Origin: JAEHDI01 sp035455185
Lineage (GTDB): Bacteria > Acidobacteriota > Terriglobia > Bryobacterales > Bryobacteraceae
Reading direction: 5' to 3'
Length of the DNA stretch: 16,386 nucleotides
Assembly: GCA_035455185.1 (NCBI GenBank)
Contig: DATIFQ010000068.1
Location: 1-16,386, forward strand
Numbering within the stretch: position 1 is the first letter of the stretch; every line of letters starts with the position of its first letter. Shown in pieces: positions 7,279-14,769 of this stretch. Under the pieces are notes generated by a model. It searched no databases, had not been told where the DNA came from, and saw nothing but the letters and a program-made list of their open reading frames with translations. A program made the translations under genes and the position numbers.

Positions 7279-8405
7279 TCCTCGCTGCCGTCATTCTAGG
7301 CGGATTCTACCTGCTGACATCGGTCACCCACTGGAATCCGCGCGACGCGCTGGCGCCTGTTCGGGATGCTGGCGGCCTCTGGACCCAGCCGGACCATGCT
7401 CGCTCCGCCGGGCTTAGCGCCGACGAACTGAATAACATCGAAGTCTACAAAACAGCCCACAATGCGACCGTAAACATCACTACGGTGGTCTATCGGGAGG
7501 ACTGGTTCTTCCGCCTCGTACCCGTTGAAGGGTCCGGCTCCGGCTTCATCGTGAACGCAGAAGGCCAGATCGTCACCAACAACCACGTCGTCTCCGGTGG
7601 CCGCCAAATCAAGGTTATCCTCGCCGACAAAAGCACCTACGAGGCCCGAGTTTTGTTCAATGACGAGGCCAACGACCTCGCTTTACTGAAGATCACACCC
7701 CGGAAGAAGCTGCCGTTCCTCAGGCTCGGTGATTCCGACCAGTTGCAGGTGGGCCAGAAGGTGCTGGCCATCGGTAACCCTTTCGGGCTCGAAGGCACGC
7801 TGACCACAGGCGTGATCAGCTCTCTCAACCGCACCATCCAAGCCGAGGCGAACTCCCCGATGGAAGACATGATCCAGACGGACGCCGCCATCAATCCGGG
7901 TAACAGCGGCGGGCCGCTGCTTGACACCCAGGGCAACGTGATCGGGATCAACACGATGATCGTCGGCGCCGCCAACATCGGCATTGGCTTCGCCATCCCG
8001 ATTAACCGCGCCAAGTGGCGCCTCGACGATTACCAGGCCCGCGGACGGTATGCGCGTCCGTACCTCGGCATCCGGTCGCTCTACGTATCCGGCGAGCTGG
8101 CGGAAGCGCTGGATTTGCCTGCCGAAGGCGGGTTGCTCGTTATCAGTGCGGAGCGGAGCTCTCCGGCCGAATCCGCCGGCCTGCGCGGCGCGCGCCGCCG
8201 GGTCGTCGTCGGCAACTATGAGATCCCCGTGGGCGGCGACCTCATCATGGCCGTTGACGGGCAGGCGGTGGACGGCAACACGACCCTCGAGCGGGCCAAG
8301 AACCGCAAACGCGTTGGCGAGGCTCTCAATCTCACGATTTACCGTGACGGGCGCACGATGAAAGTCAAAGTTACCCTCGGCGAAGCCCCCGAACAGCGCC
8401 TCTAA
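7260..8405 (+). CDS. Membrane-anchored HtrA/DegS-type serine protease with one PDZ domain
   Basis: An S1C-family periplasmic protease of 381 residues. Residues 4-20 form one hydrophobic segment without a convincing cleavage site, so it is probably a DegS-like membrane anchor. The trypsin-like domain carries the full triad: His109 in TNNHVV, Asp139 in NDLALLK and Ser216 in NPGNSGGPLLD. A single PDZ domain follows (about 260-375); its carboxylate-binding loop is not obvious, and it has a basic stretch (GARRRVV) before GGDLIMAVDG. Such proteases degrade or sense misfolded envelope proteins. An exported Pcm lies 3 kb away in the same window, so envelope protein upkeep is a shared theme, though the two are not in one operon. 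Confidence 0.93.
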   Translation: MFKRILILAAVILGGFYLLTSVTHWNPRDALAPVRDAGGLWTQPDHARSAGLSADELNNIEVYKTAHNATVNITTVVYREDWFFRLVPVEGSGSGFIVNAEGQIVTNNHVVSGGRQIKVILADKSTYEARVLFNDEANDLALLKITPRKKLPFLRLGDSDQLQVGQKVLAIGNPFGLEGTLTTGVISSLNRTIQAEANSPMEDMIQTDAAINPGNSGGPLLDTQGNVIGINTMIVGAANIGIGFAIPINRAKWRLDDYQARGRYARPYLGIRSLYVSGELAEALDLPAEGGLLVISAERSSPAESAGLRGARRRVVVGNYEIPVGGDLIMAVDGQAVDGNTTLERAKNRKRVGEALNLTIYRDGRTMKVKVTLGEAPEQRL

Positions 8406-8464
8406 CCACCATTTCGAGAAAACGGCAAAATTGATGGCGGTTCCCGGCATTCATCAAGGCGCGG

Positions 8465-8470
8465 TATAGT
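8465..8470 (+). promoter_or_regulatory. Candidate -10 element for the Wzt-type ATPase gene
   Basis: TATAGT ends 13 bases before the GTG at 8484. A weak TTCCCG lies 18 bases upstream (8441-8446). Transcription would start about seven bases before the GTG. No Shine-Dalgarno is visible. Confidence 0.35.
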
Positions 8471-8483
8471 TGTCGATTGCGCC

Positions 8484-9683
8484 GTGGTACTTGTCCAACG
8501 GGTCTCGAAGGTTTATCCTCTCTACCGTCGTCCCTCCGACCGCATCCTCGAACTCTTTCCCTTCCGACGTACCCCTCTTCATTCGGATTTCTGGGCGCTC
8601 CGGGACATCAGTTTTTCTGTTGAGCGCGGTGAGTTTCTCGGCATCGTCGGGCCGAACGGCTCGGGCAAGAGCACACTCCTTCAAATCCTCAGCGGTATTT
8701 TGCAGCCGACCTCCGGACGAGTGGTCACCGAGGGCCGGATCGCGGCGCTGCTCGAACTGGGCGCGGGGTTCAATCCCGAATTCACGGGGCGCGAGAACGT
8801 CTACATCAACGGCGAAATCATGGGGCTTTCGCGGCGCGAGATCGAGCGGGCGTTCCCGAAAATCGAGGCGTTTGCGGAGATCGGCGAGTTCATCCACAGG
8901 CCGGTGAAGGAATACTCGAGCGGGATGTACGTGCGGCTGGCGTTTTCGACGGCCATTCACGTGGATCCCGAGATCTTGATCGTCGATGAAGCGCTGGCAG
9001 TGGGTGACGCAATCTTCGCGAACCGGTGCATCCAGAAATTCGAAGAGCTGAAGGATCGCAAAGTAACGGTACTGTTCGTGTCACACGATCTGGGCCTTGT
9101 GAAACGGCTGTCGAACCGGGCGATCCTGATGGTGCAAGGGCAGGTGGTTGCGGAGGGGAATCCGAGCGACGTCGTCAATCGGTATGTCGGACTCGTGCAT
9201 AAGCGTGGGCGGCTGGAAGAGGCACGCGAAGGGAGGGCGCTGACGGCCAGCTACCGCCACGGAGATGGCGCGAGCAGAGTCGTGGAAGTTGAACTGTTGA
9301 ATGAGGCGGGCGAGCCTGTGTCGACGATCCAGAGCGGCGAGCAGGTCACTGTTCGCGCGCGGGCGAAGTTTCTGCGGCCGGTAGAGGAGCCAATCGTCGG
9401 GATTCTGATTCGAAACCGGCTGGGGACGGACGTCTTCGGGACGAACACGAAGCTGGAGAAAAGAAAGCTCGGCATGTTCGCGCCGGGCGATCTGTTGACG
9501 GCGGAGTTCCGGTTTAATTGCCTGCTGTCGCAGCAGGAATATACACTGACTGTTGCCACGCAATACTGGGACGGGTCCAGCCAGGACTGGCTCGATGACG
9601 TGCTGGGCTTCCGGGTAGTGGACGAGAAGGCGGCGGCTGGATTGCTCAGTCTGAAGACGGAAATCGAATGGCGGAAAGAATAG
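8484..9683 (+). CDS. Polysaccharide ABC exporter ATPase, Wzt type with C-terminal glycan-binding domain
   Basis: The 399-residue protein is the nucleotide-binding subunit of an ABC-2 exporter for O-antigen-like or teichoic-acid-like polymers. The ATPase domain has Walker A GPNGSGKS (56-63), the hallmark ELGAGFNPEFTGRENVYI (91-108), the degenerate signature YSSGM (144-148), Walker B ILIVDE (164-169) and the switch His201. Residues from about 260 form a predicted beta-rich domain like Wzt-C, which in E. coli O9a recognises the end of the finished glycan. No permease partner (Wzm) or glycosyltransferase lies in the window, so it is separated from its partner. The start is GTG 8484; no ATG fits. 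GC skew reverses within its first 40 codons. Its stop overlaps the next gene by 16 bases. Confidence 0.92.
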   Translation: MVLVQRVSKVYPLYRRPSDRILELFPFRRTPLHSDFWALRDISFSVERGEFLGIVGPNGSGKSTLLQILSGILQPTSGRVVTEGRIAALLELGAGFNPEFTGRENVYINGEIMGLSRREIERAFPKIEAFAEIGEFIHRPVKEYSSGMYVRLAFSTAIHVDPEILIVDEALAVGDAIFANRCIQKFEELKDRKVTVLFVSHDLGLVKRLSNRAILMVQGQVVAEGNPSDVVNRYVGLVHKRGRLEEAREGRALTASYRHGDGASRVVEVELLNEAGEPVSTIQSGEQVTVRARAKFLRPVEEPIVGILIRNRLGTDVFGTNTKLEKRKLGMFAPGDLLTAEFRFNCLLSQQEYTLTVATQYWDGSSQDWLDDVLGFRVVDEKAAAGLLSLKTEIEWRKE

Positions 9684-11161
9684 CGCCGGCAGTGGACGGA
9701 CAGGCAGCACGTTTTTTCGGACACCCTCGCGGGCTGGCTACGCTTTTCCTGACGGAATTTTGGGAGCGCTTCAGCTATTACGGCACGCGGGCGCTGCTGA
9801 TCCTATTCATGACGGCGCCGGCGGCCACGGGCGGGCTCGGCTTCGACGTGGGGAAGGCGGGTGCGATTTACGGACTCTACACGTCGGCGTGTTACCTGAT
9901 GAGCCTGCCGGGCGGGTGGCTGGCGGACCAGTTTTTCGGGCAGCGGCGCGCGGTGCTGTATGGCGGGTCGGTGATGGCGCTGGGGAACCTACTGCTCGCG
10001 GCTCCGAACGTGGCGTTGTTTTATCCGGGGCTGGCGCTGGTGGCGCTAGGTACGGGTCTGCTGAAGCCGAACGTGAGCGTGATGGTGGGACAGCTTTACG
10101 CGGACAGCGATGCGCGGCGGGACGCGGGTTTCTCGATCTTCTACATGGGAATCAATCTCGGCGCGTTCGTGTCGCCGCTGGCGTGCGGGTACCTGGGACA
10201 GAGAGTGGACTGGCACCTCGGCTTCGCGCTGGCAGGGTTCGGAATGATCGCCGGGCTCATTCAGTATGTCGCCGGCGGGAAGCACCTGGGAAAGGCGGGG
10301 CTGAAGCCGGCGCCCGTGAACGCCGAAGAGTCGAAGCGGCAACTCCGGAAGCTGAGAATCGTGCTACTGGCGGCGGGCGTCATGTTCGGCGGAGCGGTGG
10401 CGTTTCAGGCGGCGGGCGTGATGCGCATCACCGCGCAGGCGCTTTCCGATGCCCTGGGTTGGATCCTGGTGTTGATCGTGGCGGCGTTTTTCGTATGGGC
10501 CCTGTTTCTGGGCGACTGGTCGGCGGTGGAGCGGAAGCGGCTGGTGGTTGTCGGCGTGCTGTTCCTGGCGTCGTCGTTGTTCTGGTGCATGTTTGAGCAG
10601 GCAGGCTCGACGTTGAACCTGTTTGCCGAGCGGAACACCGACAAGACGGTCCTGAGTTTCGCTGTGCCGGCGAGCTGGCTACAAGCACTGAACGCGCTGT
10701 TCATCATCCTTCTGGCGCCGGTGTTTGCCTGGATCTGGATTAAGCTTGGACGGCGGGAGCCGTCAAGCCCGACGAAATTCGTGCTTGGGCTGGTGGCTGG
10801 CGGCTTGGGGTACGCGGTGCTGGTGGTGGGTGCGTCGGTGGCTGCGCAAGGAGTGCAAGTGAGCCTAATGTGGCTTGTGGTGGTCTACCTGTTCCACACG
10901 GTTGGTGAACTTTGCCTGAGTCCGGTGGGGCTGAGCGCGATGACGAAACTGGCTCCGGCGAAGATATCGGGACTGCTGATGGGTGTGTGGTTCCTGTCGA
11001 TTTCGGTGGGCAACTATATGGGCGGACGGCTGGCGTCGCTATACGAATCGCTGCCGCTGACGGAACTGTTTGGCGCGGTGGCGGCGTTCGGGATAGGCGC
11101 GGGGTTGGTGCTGGCGGTTTTTGTCAAGCCGGTGAAGCGGCTGATGGGCGGCGTCAAGTAG
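9668..11161 (+). CDS. POT/PTR2-family proton-coupled peptide transporter
   Basis: A 497-residue inner-membrane protein of the proton-dependent oligopeptide transporter family, which imports di- and tripeptides. The first helix has the ExxER proton-coupling motif (EFWERFSYYG, Glu30, Glu33, Arg34), followed by GGWLADQFFGQRRAVLYGG, LGTGLLKPNVS and the PTR2 signature FSIFYMGINLGAF. About fourteen hydrophobic segments are visible. The start ATG lies 16 bases inside the Wzt-type gene, which suggests co-transcription, though the two functions are not obviously related. The M24 peptidase gene begins 14 bases after its stop, a natural partner for cytosolic cleavage of imported peptides. Third positions are strongly G-rich, unlike folD, coaE and htrA on the same strand. 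Confidence 0.93.
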   Translation: MAERIAPAVDGQAARFFGHPRGLATLFLTEFWERFSYYGTRALLILFMTAPAATGGLGFDVGKAGAIYGLYTSACYLMSLPGGWLADQFFGQRRAVLYGGSVMALGNLLLAAPNVALFYPGLALVALGTGLLKPNVSVMVGQLYADSDARRDAGFSIFYMGINLGAFVSPLACGYLGQRVDWHLGFALAGFGMIAGLIQYVAGGKHLGKAGLKPAPVNAEESKRQLRKLRIVLLAAGVMFGGAVAFQAAGVMRITAQALSDALGWILVLIVAAFFVWALFLGDWSAVERKRLVVVGVLFLASSLFWCMFEQAGSTLNLFAERNTDKTVLSFAVPASWLQALNALFIILLAPVFAWIWIKLGRREPSSPTKFVLGLVAGGLGYAVLVVGASVAAQGVQVSLMWLVVVYLFHTVGELCLSPVGLSAMTKLAPAKISGLLMGVWFLSISVGNYMGGRLASLYESLPLTELFGAVAAFGIGAGLVLAVFVKPVKRLMGGVK

Positions 11162-11175
11162 CAGGATTCATTCAG

Positions 11176-12345
11176 ATGAAACTCGACGAAATTCAAGCGG
11201 CGTTGCGGGAGCAGGGGCTCGACGGGTGGCTGTTCTTCGATCATCACCAGCGCGATCCACTGGCGTACCGGGTGCTGGAGTTTGCGCCCGAAGGCCCGGT
11301 GACGCGGCGATGGTACTACCTGATTCCAGCAGACGGTGAACCGAGGAAGCTCGTGCACGCGATCGAGTCGTTCGTCCTGGACGCGCTGCCGGGCGCCAGG
11401 CTAGTGTATTCGGGCTGGGCACGGCAGACGGAGGGACTGCTGGAACTGCTCGCGGGTTGCCGGAGAGTCGCGATGCAATACTCGCCGCAATGCGCGATTC
11501 CGTACGTCTCGATGGTGGACGCAGGAACGGTGGAACTCGTGCTGGCGACGGGCGTGGAAATCACGAGCTCGGCAGACCTGATCCAGTATTTCGAAGCGCG
11601 GTGGGATGAGGAGAAGCTGGAGAGCCATCTCGAGGCGGGACGGCGGGTGGATGAGATCCGCGGAAACGCGTTCCGCCTGATCGGCGAGAAGCTGCGAGCG
11701 GGAGAGCGGATCCGTGAGTTCGACGTGAAGCAATTCATTCTGGATTCGTTCGCCGCGGCCGGTATGGTCACGGACCACGGGCCGATCGTTGGGGTAAACG
11801 CGAATGCGGCGAATCCGCACTACGAGCCGTCAGCGGATGCGAGCGAGGAAATTCGGCGAGGCGACCTGGTACTGATCGACATGTGGGCGAAACTGGCGAA
11901 GCCGCGGAGCGTCTATTACGACATCACGTGGACAGGCTTCTGCGGAACGGAGCCGCGGGCTGAAATCGAAAGGGTCTTCGGGATTGTACGCGAAGCGCGC
12001 GATCGGGCGGTGCGGCGCGTGCGGAAGGCAGTGGAAGAAGGCGAGCCGTTACGGGGGTTCGAGGTAGACGATGCGGCGCGGGAATACATTCGAGAGCAGG
12101 GTTTCGCCGACCAATTTGTGCACCGCACGGGCCACTCGATCGGCGAGGACGTCCACGGAGCAGGCGCGAACATGGACAACCTCGAGACGCACGACGAGCG
12201 GAGGGTGATTGCTGGAACGTGCTTTTCGGTCGAGCCCGGCATTTACCTGCGGGACTTCGGGATACGGTCCGAAGTGAACGTGTACGTCGGTGAGCGAAGC
12301 GCGCGTGTGACCGGAGAAGCACAGGAACGGCTGGTGCTCATCTGA
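11176..12345 (+). CDS. M24-family metallopeptidase, Xaa-Pro aminopeptidase-like
   Basis: The 389-residue protein has the creatinase N-terminal domain (about 1-150) and the pita-bread M24 domain. All five metal ligands are present: Asp235 (LIDMW), Asp249 (YYDITWTGF), His320 (HRTGHSIG), Glu353 (FSVEPGIY) and Glu366 (RSEVNVYV). This supports an active dinuclear metal peptidase, most likely cleaving the bond before proline. No signal peptide is seen, so it is cytosolic. ATG 11176 follows a weak GCAGGA nine bases upstream; the frame is open further back through the transporter gene, but homology begins here. It shares an ATGA-type stop-start overlap (12343-12347) with the next gene, which points to translational coupling. 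Confidence 0.93.
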   Translation: MKLDEIQAALREQGLDGWLFFDHHQRDPLAYRVLEFAPEGPVTRRWYYLIPADGEPRKLVHAIESFVLDALPGARLVYSGWARQTEGLLELLAGCRRVAMQYSPQCAIPYVSMVDAGTVELVLATGVEITSSADLIQYFEARWDEEKLESHLEAGRRVDEIRGNAFRLIGEKLRAGERIREFDVKQFILDSFAAAGMVTDHGPIVGVNANAANPHYEPSADASEEIRRGDLVLIDMWAKLAKPRSVYYDITWTGFCGTEPRAEIERVFGIVREARDRAVRRVRKAVEEGEPLRGFEVDDAAREYIREQGFADQFVHRTGHSIGEDVHGAGANMDNLETHDERRVIAGTCFSVEPGIYLRDFGIRSEVNVYVGERSARVTGEAQERLVLI

Positions 12346-13964
12346 TGCGACGCGTTGCGTTTCTCGCTCTTGCGATGGCTGGCGCGTGTGTCGCCGTCGA
12401 TTCCCATCCAAAGGCCTTCCCGCTGTCGGCGCAGGACGGCGTGGCGCTGATCGAGTGGGTCAGCGCGTCGACGTTCCGATTCTGCCGCGCGTGGGAGACT
12501 GCTTCGTGCAAGCCGGGCGTGAATCGCGAGGTGGAAGTCGAGCGTGAGGACGCGGGAGCGCGACTCCGATTCAGGACCAAGTACCTGCACGTGGATGTCG
12601 ACAAAGCCACACTGCGGGTTTCGGCGCGTACGCCGGAAGGTCCGGAGCTATTGGAGGACCTGACCGAGGCTCGCCGTGCGGAGGGCGCCGTGACGATCGA
12701 GAGATCGGCGCCGGTAGGGGAGCGGTTCTACGGCCTCGGGGCCCATGCATACGAGTCGGCCGATCTTCGTGGAACAGCGATGGACACTACCAAGCCGTTT
12801 CTCATATCGAGCCGCGGGTACGGTCTGCACCACGTATCGCCCGGCAGGTATACCTTCGATCTGGGGCGGAAGCACAGCGACCGATACCGGATCACGGTGC
12901 GCGGGGCGAGGAAAATCGACTACTACTTCCACTTCGGTCCTTCGCCGAAAGAGATCCTCGAAGAGCATAAGGAAGTCGCGGGGACGCCGGACATCCTAAA
13001 AGAGTGGCAGCTCGGAATCATCGCGCAGACGCAGTTGCCGGCCTATGCAACGCCGCTGCCGGCGACGCTCGATGCGTCGTGGGAATCACTGTGCGACTGC
13101 GTCCGGATGATGTCGCATGCGTCGCTTTCGGGAATCCCGCTGCCGGCGTTCGACATCGGACTGTATCGGTCAAACTCGCTTGCGCTGTACCGGCGGGCGC
13201 TGCAACTGGCGCAGGTGGCGCCGGTGGTATTCAGCTCGTCGGCCGCGTCGGCGGACGCGGAAATGCTTGTGATGGATGAGAGCGCCGCGCAGGCGCGCCG
13301 CCGGTGGCTTCCGTTCTTTCTCACGTACGCGGATGAGGCGAGGCTCCGAGGGCTCCCGATGCTACATTCGCTGCCGCTCCAGTTTCCGCGCGATCACGAG
13401 GCAAGCAAGAGAGCGGACGAGTTTCTGATGGGTGATGAGATGCTGGCAGCGCCAGTGTGCACCGAGGACGGCCGGAGAAGCGTCTACCTGCCGATGGGTG
13501 TGTGGACGAATTGGCGGACAAACAAGGTTTACCCGGGACGCCAGACGATTGAAATAGAGGCGGCGGAGGACGAACTGCCGCTGTTCGTGAAGAATGGGAC
13601 GATCGTGCCAGCGGGACCGAGGTCAGGGTCGGCGCCGATGGAACTGCACTACTTTCCAAAACTGGCGTCAGAGTTCTTCCTGTTCGAGCCGGAGGTTTCG
13701 GACTATACACAGGCGCACGCGAATCCGGCGCTTGACTTGTGGCGGCTGGAGATAGCGCCCAAGGTGGACCGGACGTACGAATGGGTGCTGCACAATCTGC
13801 CTGCACCCACGCGAGTGTGGGAGGGCGAAACGGAGTACCAAAGGGTCCAGGATCGGGGGTTGCTCAAGCCGGGCTGCTGGTATTTTGACGAGGTGACCTC
13901 AAACATTCATGTCACGGTGCGGACGCTCAAGGGAGCGACGCGCATCGTTCACATGGGACAGTAG
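12345..13964 (+). CDS. GH31-like glycosidase homologue with a shortened catalytic barrel
   Basis: The 539-residue product starts with an apparent export signal (MRRVAFLALAMAGACVAVDS). It then shows a GH31 N-terminal beta-sandwich (about 30-200; ERFYGLGAHAYES and the YYFHFGPSPKEIL segment), WQLG (221-224), the late-barrel segment SLSGIPLPAFDIG (260-272), LPLQFPRD (343-350), DEMLAAPV (364-371) and C-terminal beta domains (LPLFVKNGTIVP, 411-422). Only about 36 residues separate WQLG from the SLSG segment, where ordinary GH31 enzymes have over 200, including the nucleophile Asp. The usual acid/base GD before the tryptophan of xSWESL is absent too. The frame is intact, so this is a shortened homologue, probably without alpha-glucosidase activity. 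It is coupled to the M24 gene by a one-base overlap. Confidence 0.75.
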   Translation: MRRVAFLALAMAGACVAVDSHPKAFPLSAQDGVALIEWVSASTFRFCRAWETASCKPGVNREVEVEREDAGARLRFRTKYLHVDVDKATLRVSARTPEGPELLEDLTEARRAEGAVTIERSAPVGERFYGLGAHAYESADLRGTAMDTTKPFLISSRGYGLHHVSPGRYTFDLGRKHSDRYRITVRGARKIDYYFHFGPSPKEILEEHKEVAGTPDILKEWQLGIIAQTQLPAYATPLPATLDASWESLCDCVRMMSHASLSGIPLPAFDIGLYRSNSLALYRRALQLAQVAPVVFSSSAASADAEMLVMDESAAQARRRWLPFFLTYADEARLRGLPMLHSLPLQFPRDHEASKRADEFLMGDEMLAAPVCTEDGRRSVYLPMGVWTNWRTNKVYPGRQTIEIEAAEDELPLFVKNGTIVPAGPRSGSAPMELHYFPKLASEFFLFEPEVSDYTQAHANPALDLWRLEIAPKVDRTYEWVLHNLPAPTRVWEGETEYQRVQDRGLLKPGCWYFDEVTSNIHVTVRTLKGATRIVHMGQ

Positions 13965-13972
13965 GTTGGCGT

Positions 13973-14019
13973 GATAGGAACAGCGGGCCGATGCTCAGAT
14001 CTTGAGAAAGATCCTCCGC
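13973..14019. repeat. Direct repeat copy A, at the 3' end of the first acyltransferase remnant
   Basis: The first 34 bases match 14692-14725 at 29 positions. Of these, 22 bases lie beyond the stop codon of the minus-strand remnant, so the similarity reflects duplicated DNA and not only protein conservation. Copy B is at 14692-14741, in the same orientation. Confidence 0.75.
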
Positions 14020-14360
14020 TGATACAGCCAGTAGCAGAGATACCACATCACGCCCAAGGTGGCGAGGTTCTGAGGGATCTCGCCGAGTCTGCCGAGGTAC
14101 CAGAAATTCCCGGTGAATACACCGAGGCCCTGGTACAGCCACCCGTGCAGGATCTGAGAAAACGAATAAATGAAGATTGAGTTCATTCCCAGCACGATGA
14201 ACGGATAAGCCCATCTCCTGTAACCGAGGACTTCGACCAGCCAGTAAAACACCATCAGCATAAGGATGACCCAGCCAGCGGAGTAAAACGTGAACGACGC
14301 CGAGTTGATCAAGCGGTAGGGGATCACCGCAGCGGCGGTCTTCCATCCGAGCCGCGTCAT
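13995..14360 (-). pseudogene. C-terminal remnant of a membrane acyltransferase (DUF5009/HGSNAT-like)
   Basis: The 121 codons encode four or so hydrophobic segments and the motif FYSAGWVILML...YWLVEV, then RRWAYPFIVLGMNSIFIY, which matches the end of the NagX/heparan-alpha-glucosaminide N-acetyltransferase-like family. Whole family members have about 350-400 residues, so only the last third is here. Upstream on the minus strand the frame remains open to about 14412 but loses any likeness to the family, and an in-frame TAA follows. No ribosome site precedes the Met at 14360. I take it as a gene fragment. It lies tail to tail with the GH31-like gene. A short functional membrane protein cannot be excluded. 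Confidence 0.65.
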
Positions 14361-14422
14361 TTCGAGAGCGGCGAGCGCAGGGAGCAGTTCGACCGGCTGC
14401 GGCCCAGGACCCGGTTAACCTT

Positions 14423-14436
14423 TGTAAGTATTTACA
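14423..14436. promoter_or_regulatory. Palindrome overlapping a -35 box, possible operator
   Basis: TGTAA-GTAT-TTACA is a perfect 5-bp inverted repeat with a four-base centre. Its right arm is part of the TTTACA -35 candidate for the small zinc-knuckle gene. A dimeric repressor could bind here; the family is unknown. Confidence 0.35.
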
Positions 14437-14459
14437 GGACAACGGTCTGCTGGCAGAAT
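14431..14459 (+). promoter_or_regulatory. Candidate promoter for the small zinc-knuckle gene
   Basis: TTTACA (14431-14436, five of six matches to TTGACA) is followed after 17 bases by CAGAAT (14454-14459). Six bases later comes the GTG at 14466. The geometry predicts a leaderless message; no Shine-Dalgarno is present. Confidence 0.4.
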
Positions 14460-14465
14460 GGGGCT

Positions 14466-14672
14466 GTGAAGTGCCATCTGCCGACATGCCGTGAAGAGGT
14501 TCGGCCGGAGCAGCAGCGCGTCTGTGTCAACGGCAGGCAGGACTATCACTGGCACTGTTTCTTCCTCCAGATAAGCCGGTTGATCTCCCACGGCGGAGCC
14601 AAACTACGCGACCTTACCGATCAAGTTACCGACCTGAATGGAGATCGAAGTCAAAACGTGCAGGAAGTATAG
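14466..14672 (+). CDS. Small protein with a LIM-like zinc-knuckle pattern
   Basis: I do not recognise a named family. The 68-residue product has Cys3 and Cys8, then 19 residues, then His28 and Cys31: C-x4-C-x19-H-x2-C, close to the first half of a LIM or treble-clef zinc site, with the LIM-like YHWHCF around the last pair. The second half (about 34-68) is polar and probably helical, ending in a coiled-coil-like stretch of Asp, Gln and Val. It may bind zinc and a protein or nucleic acid partner. The GTG start is supported by a promoter-like sequence directly upstream and not by a ribosome site. It sits between two acyltransferase remnants, so it could itself be part of the scar, but the ordered Cys/His spacing argues for a real gene. 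Confidence 0.5.
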   Translation: MKCHLPTCREEVRPEQQRVCVNGRQDYHWHCFFLQISRLISHGGAKLRDLTDQVTDLNGDRSQNVQEV

Positions 14673-14691
14673 GCCCTTCAAGACGACGGGG

Positions 14692-14741
14692 GATGGGCAC
14701 AGCCGGCCGATACTCAGACCTTGAGGAGTATCTTCCTCCGC
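14692..14741. repeat. Direct repeat copy B, at the 3' end of the second acyltransferase remnant
   Basis: Matches copy A (13973-14019) at 29 of the first 34 bases. In the coding part it differs by one extra codon. The two copies bracket the first remnant and the small zinc-knuckle gene. Confidence 0.75.
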
Positions 14742-14761
14742 CCGGCGAAATAAGACATGAA
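14714..14761 (-). pseudogene. Second, very short 3' remnant of the same acyltransferase family
   Basis: The last 15 codons on the minus strand, FMSYFAGRRKILLKV and stop, align with YLCYWLYQRRIFLKI at the end of the first remnant, and the DNA past the stop is shared. The frame continues antisense through the peroxiredoxin gene, but nothing there resembles the family, so only the tail of the gene survives. Confidence 0.55.
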
Positions 14762-14769
14762 CGATACCG

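Noticed and set aside
8560..8700. Replication origin suggested by the change of skew from C-rich to G-rich
   Set aside because: The break lies within a coding sequence. I saw no cluster of DnaA boxes, no AT-rich unwinding region and no dnaA, dnaN or gidA nearby.
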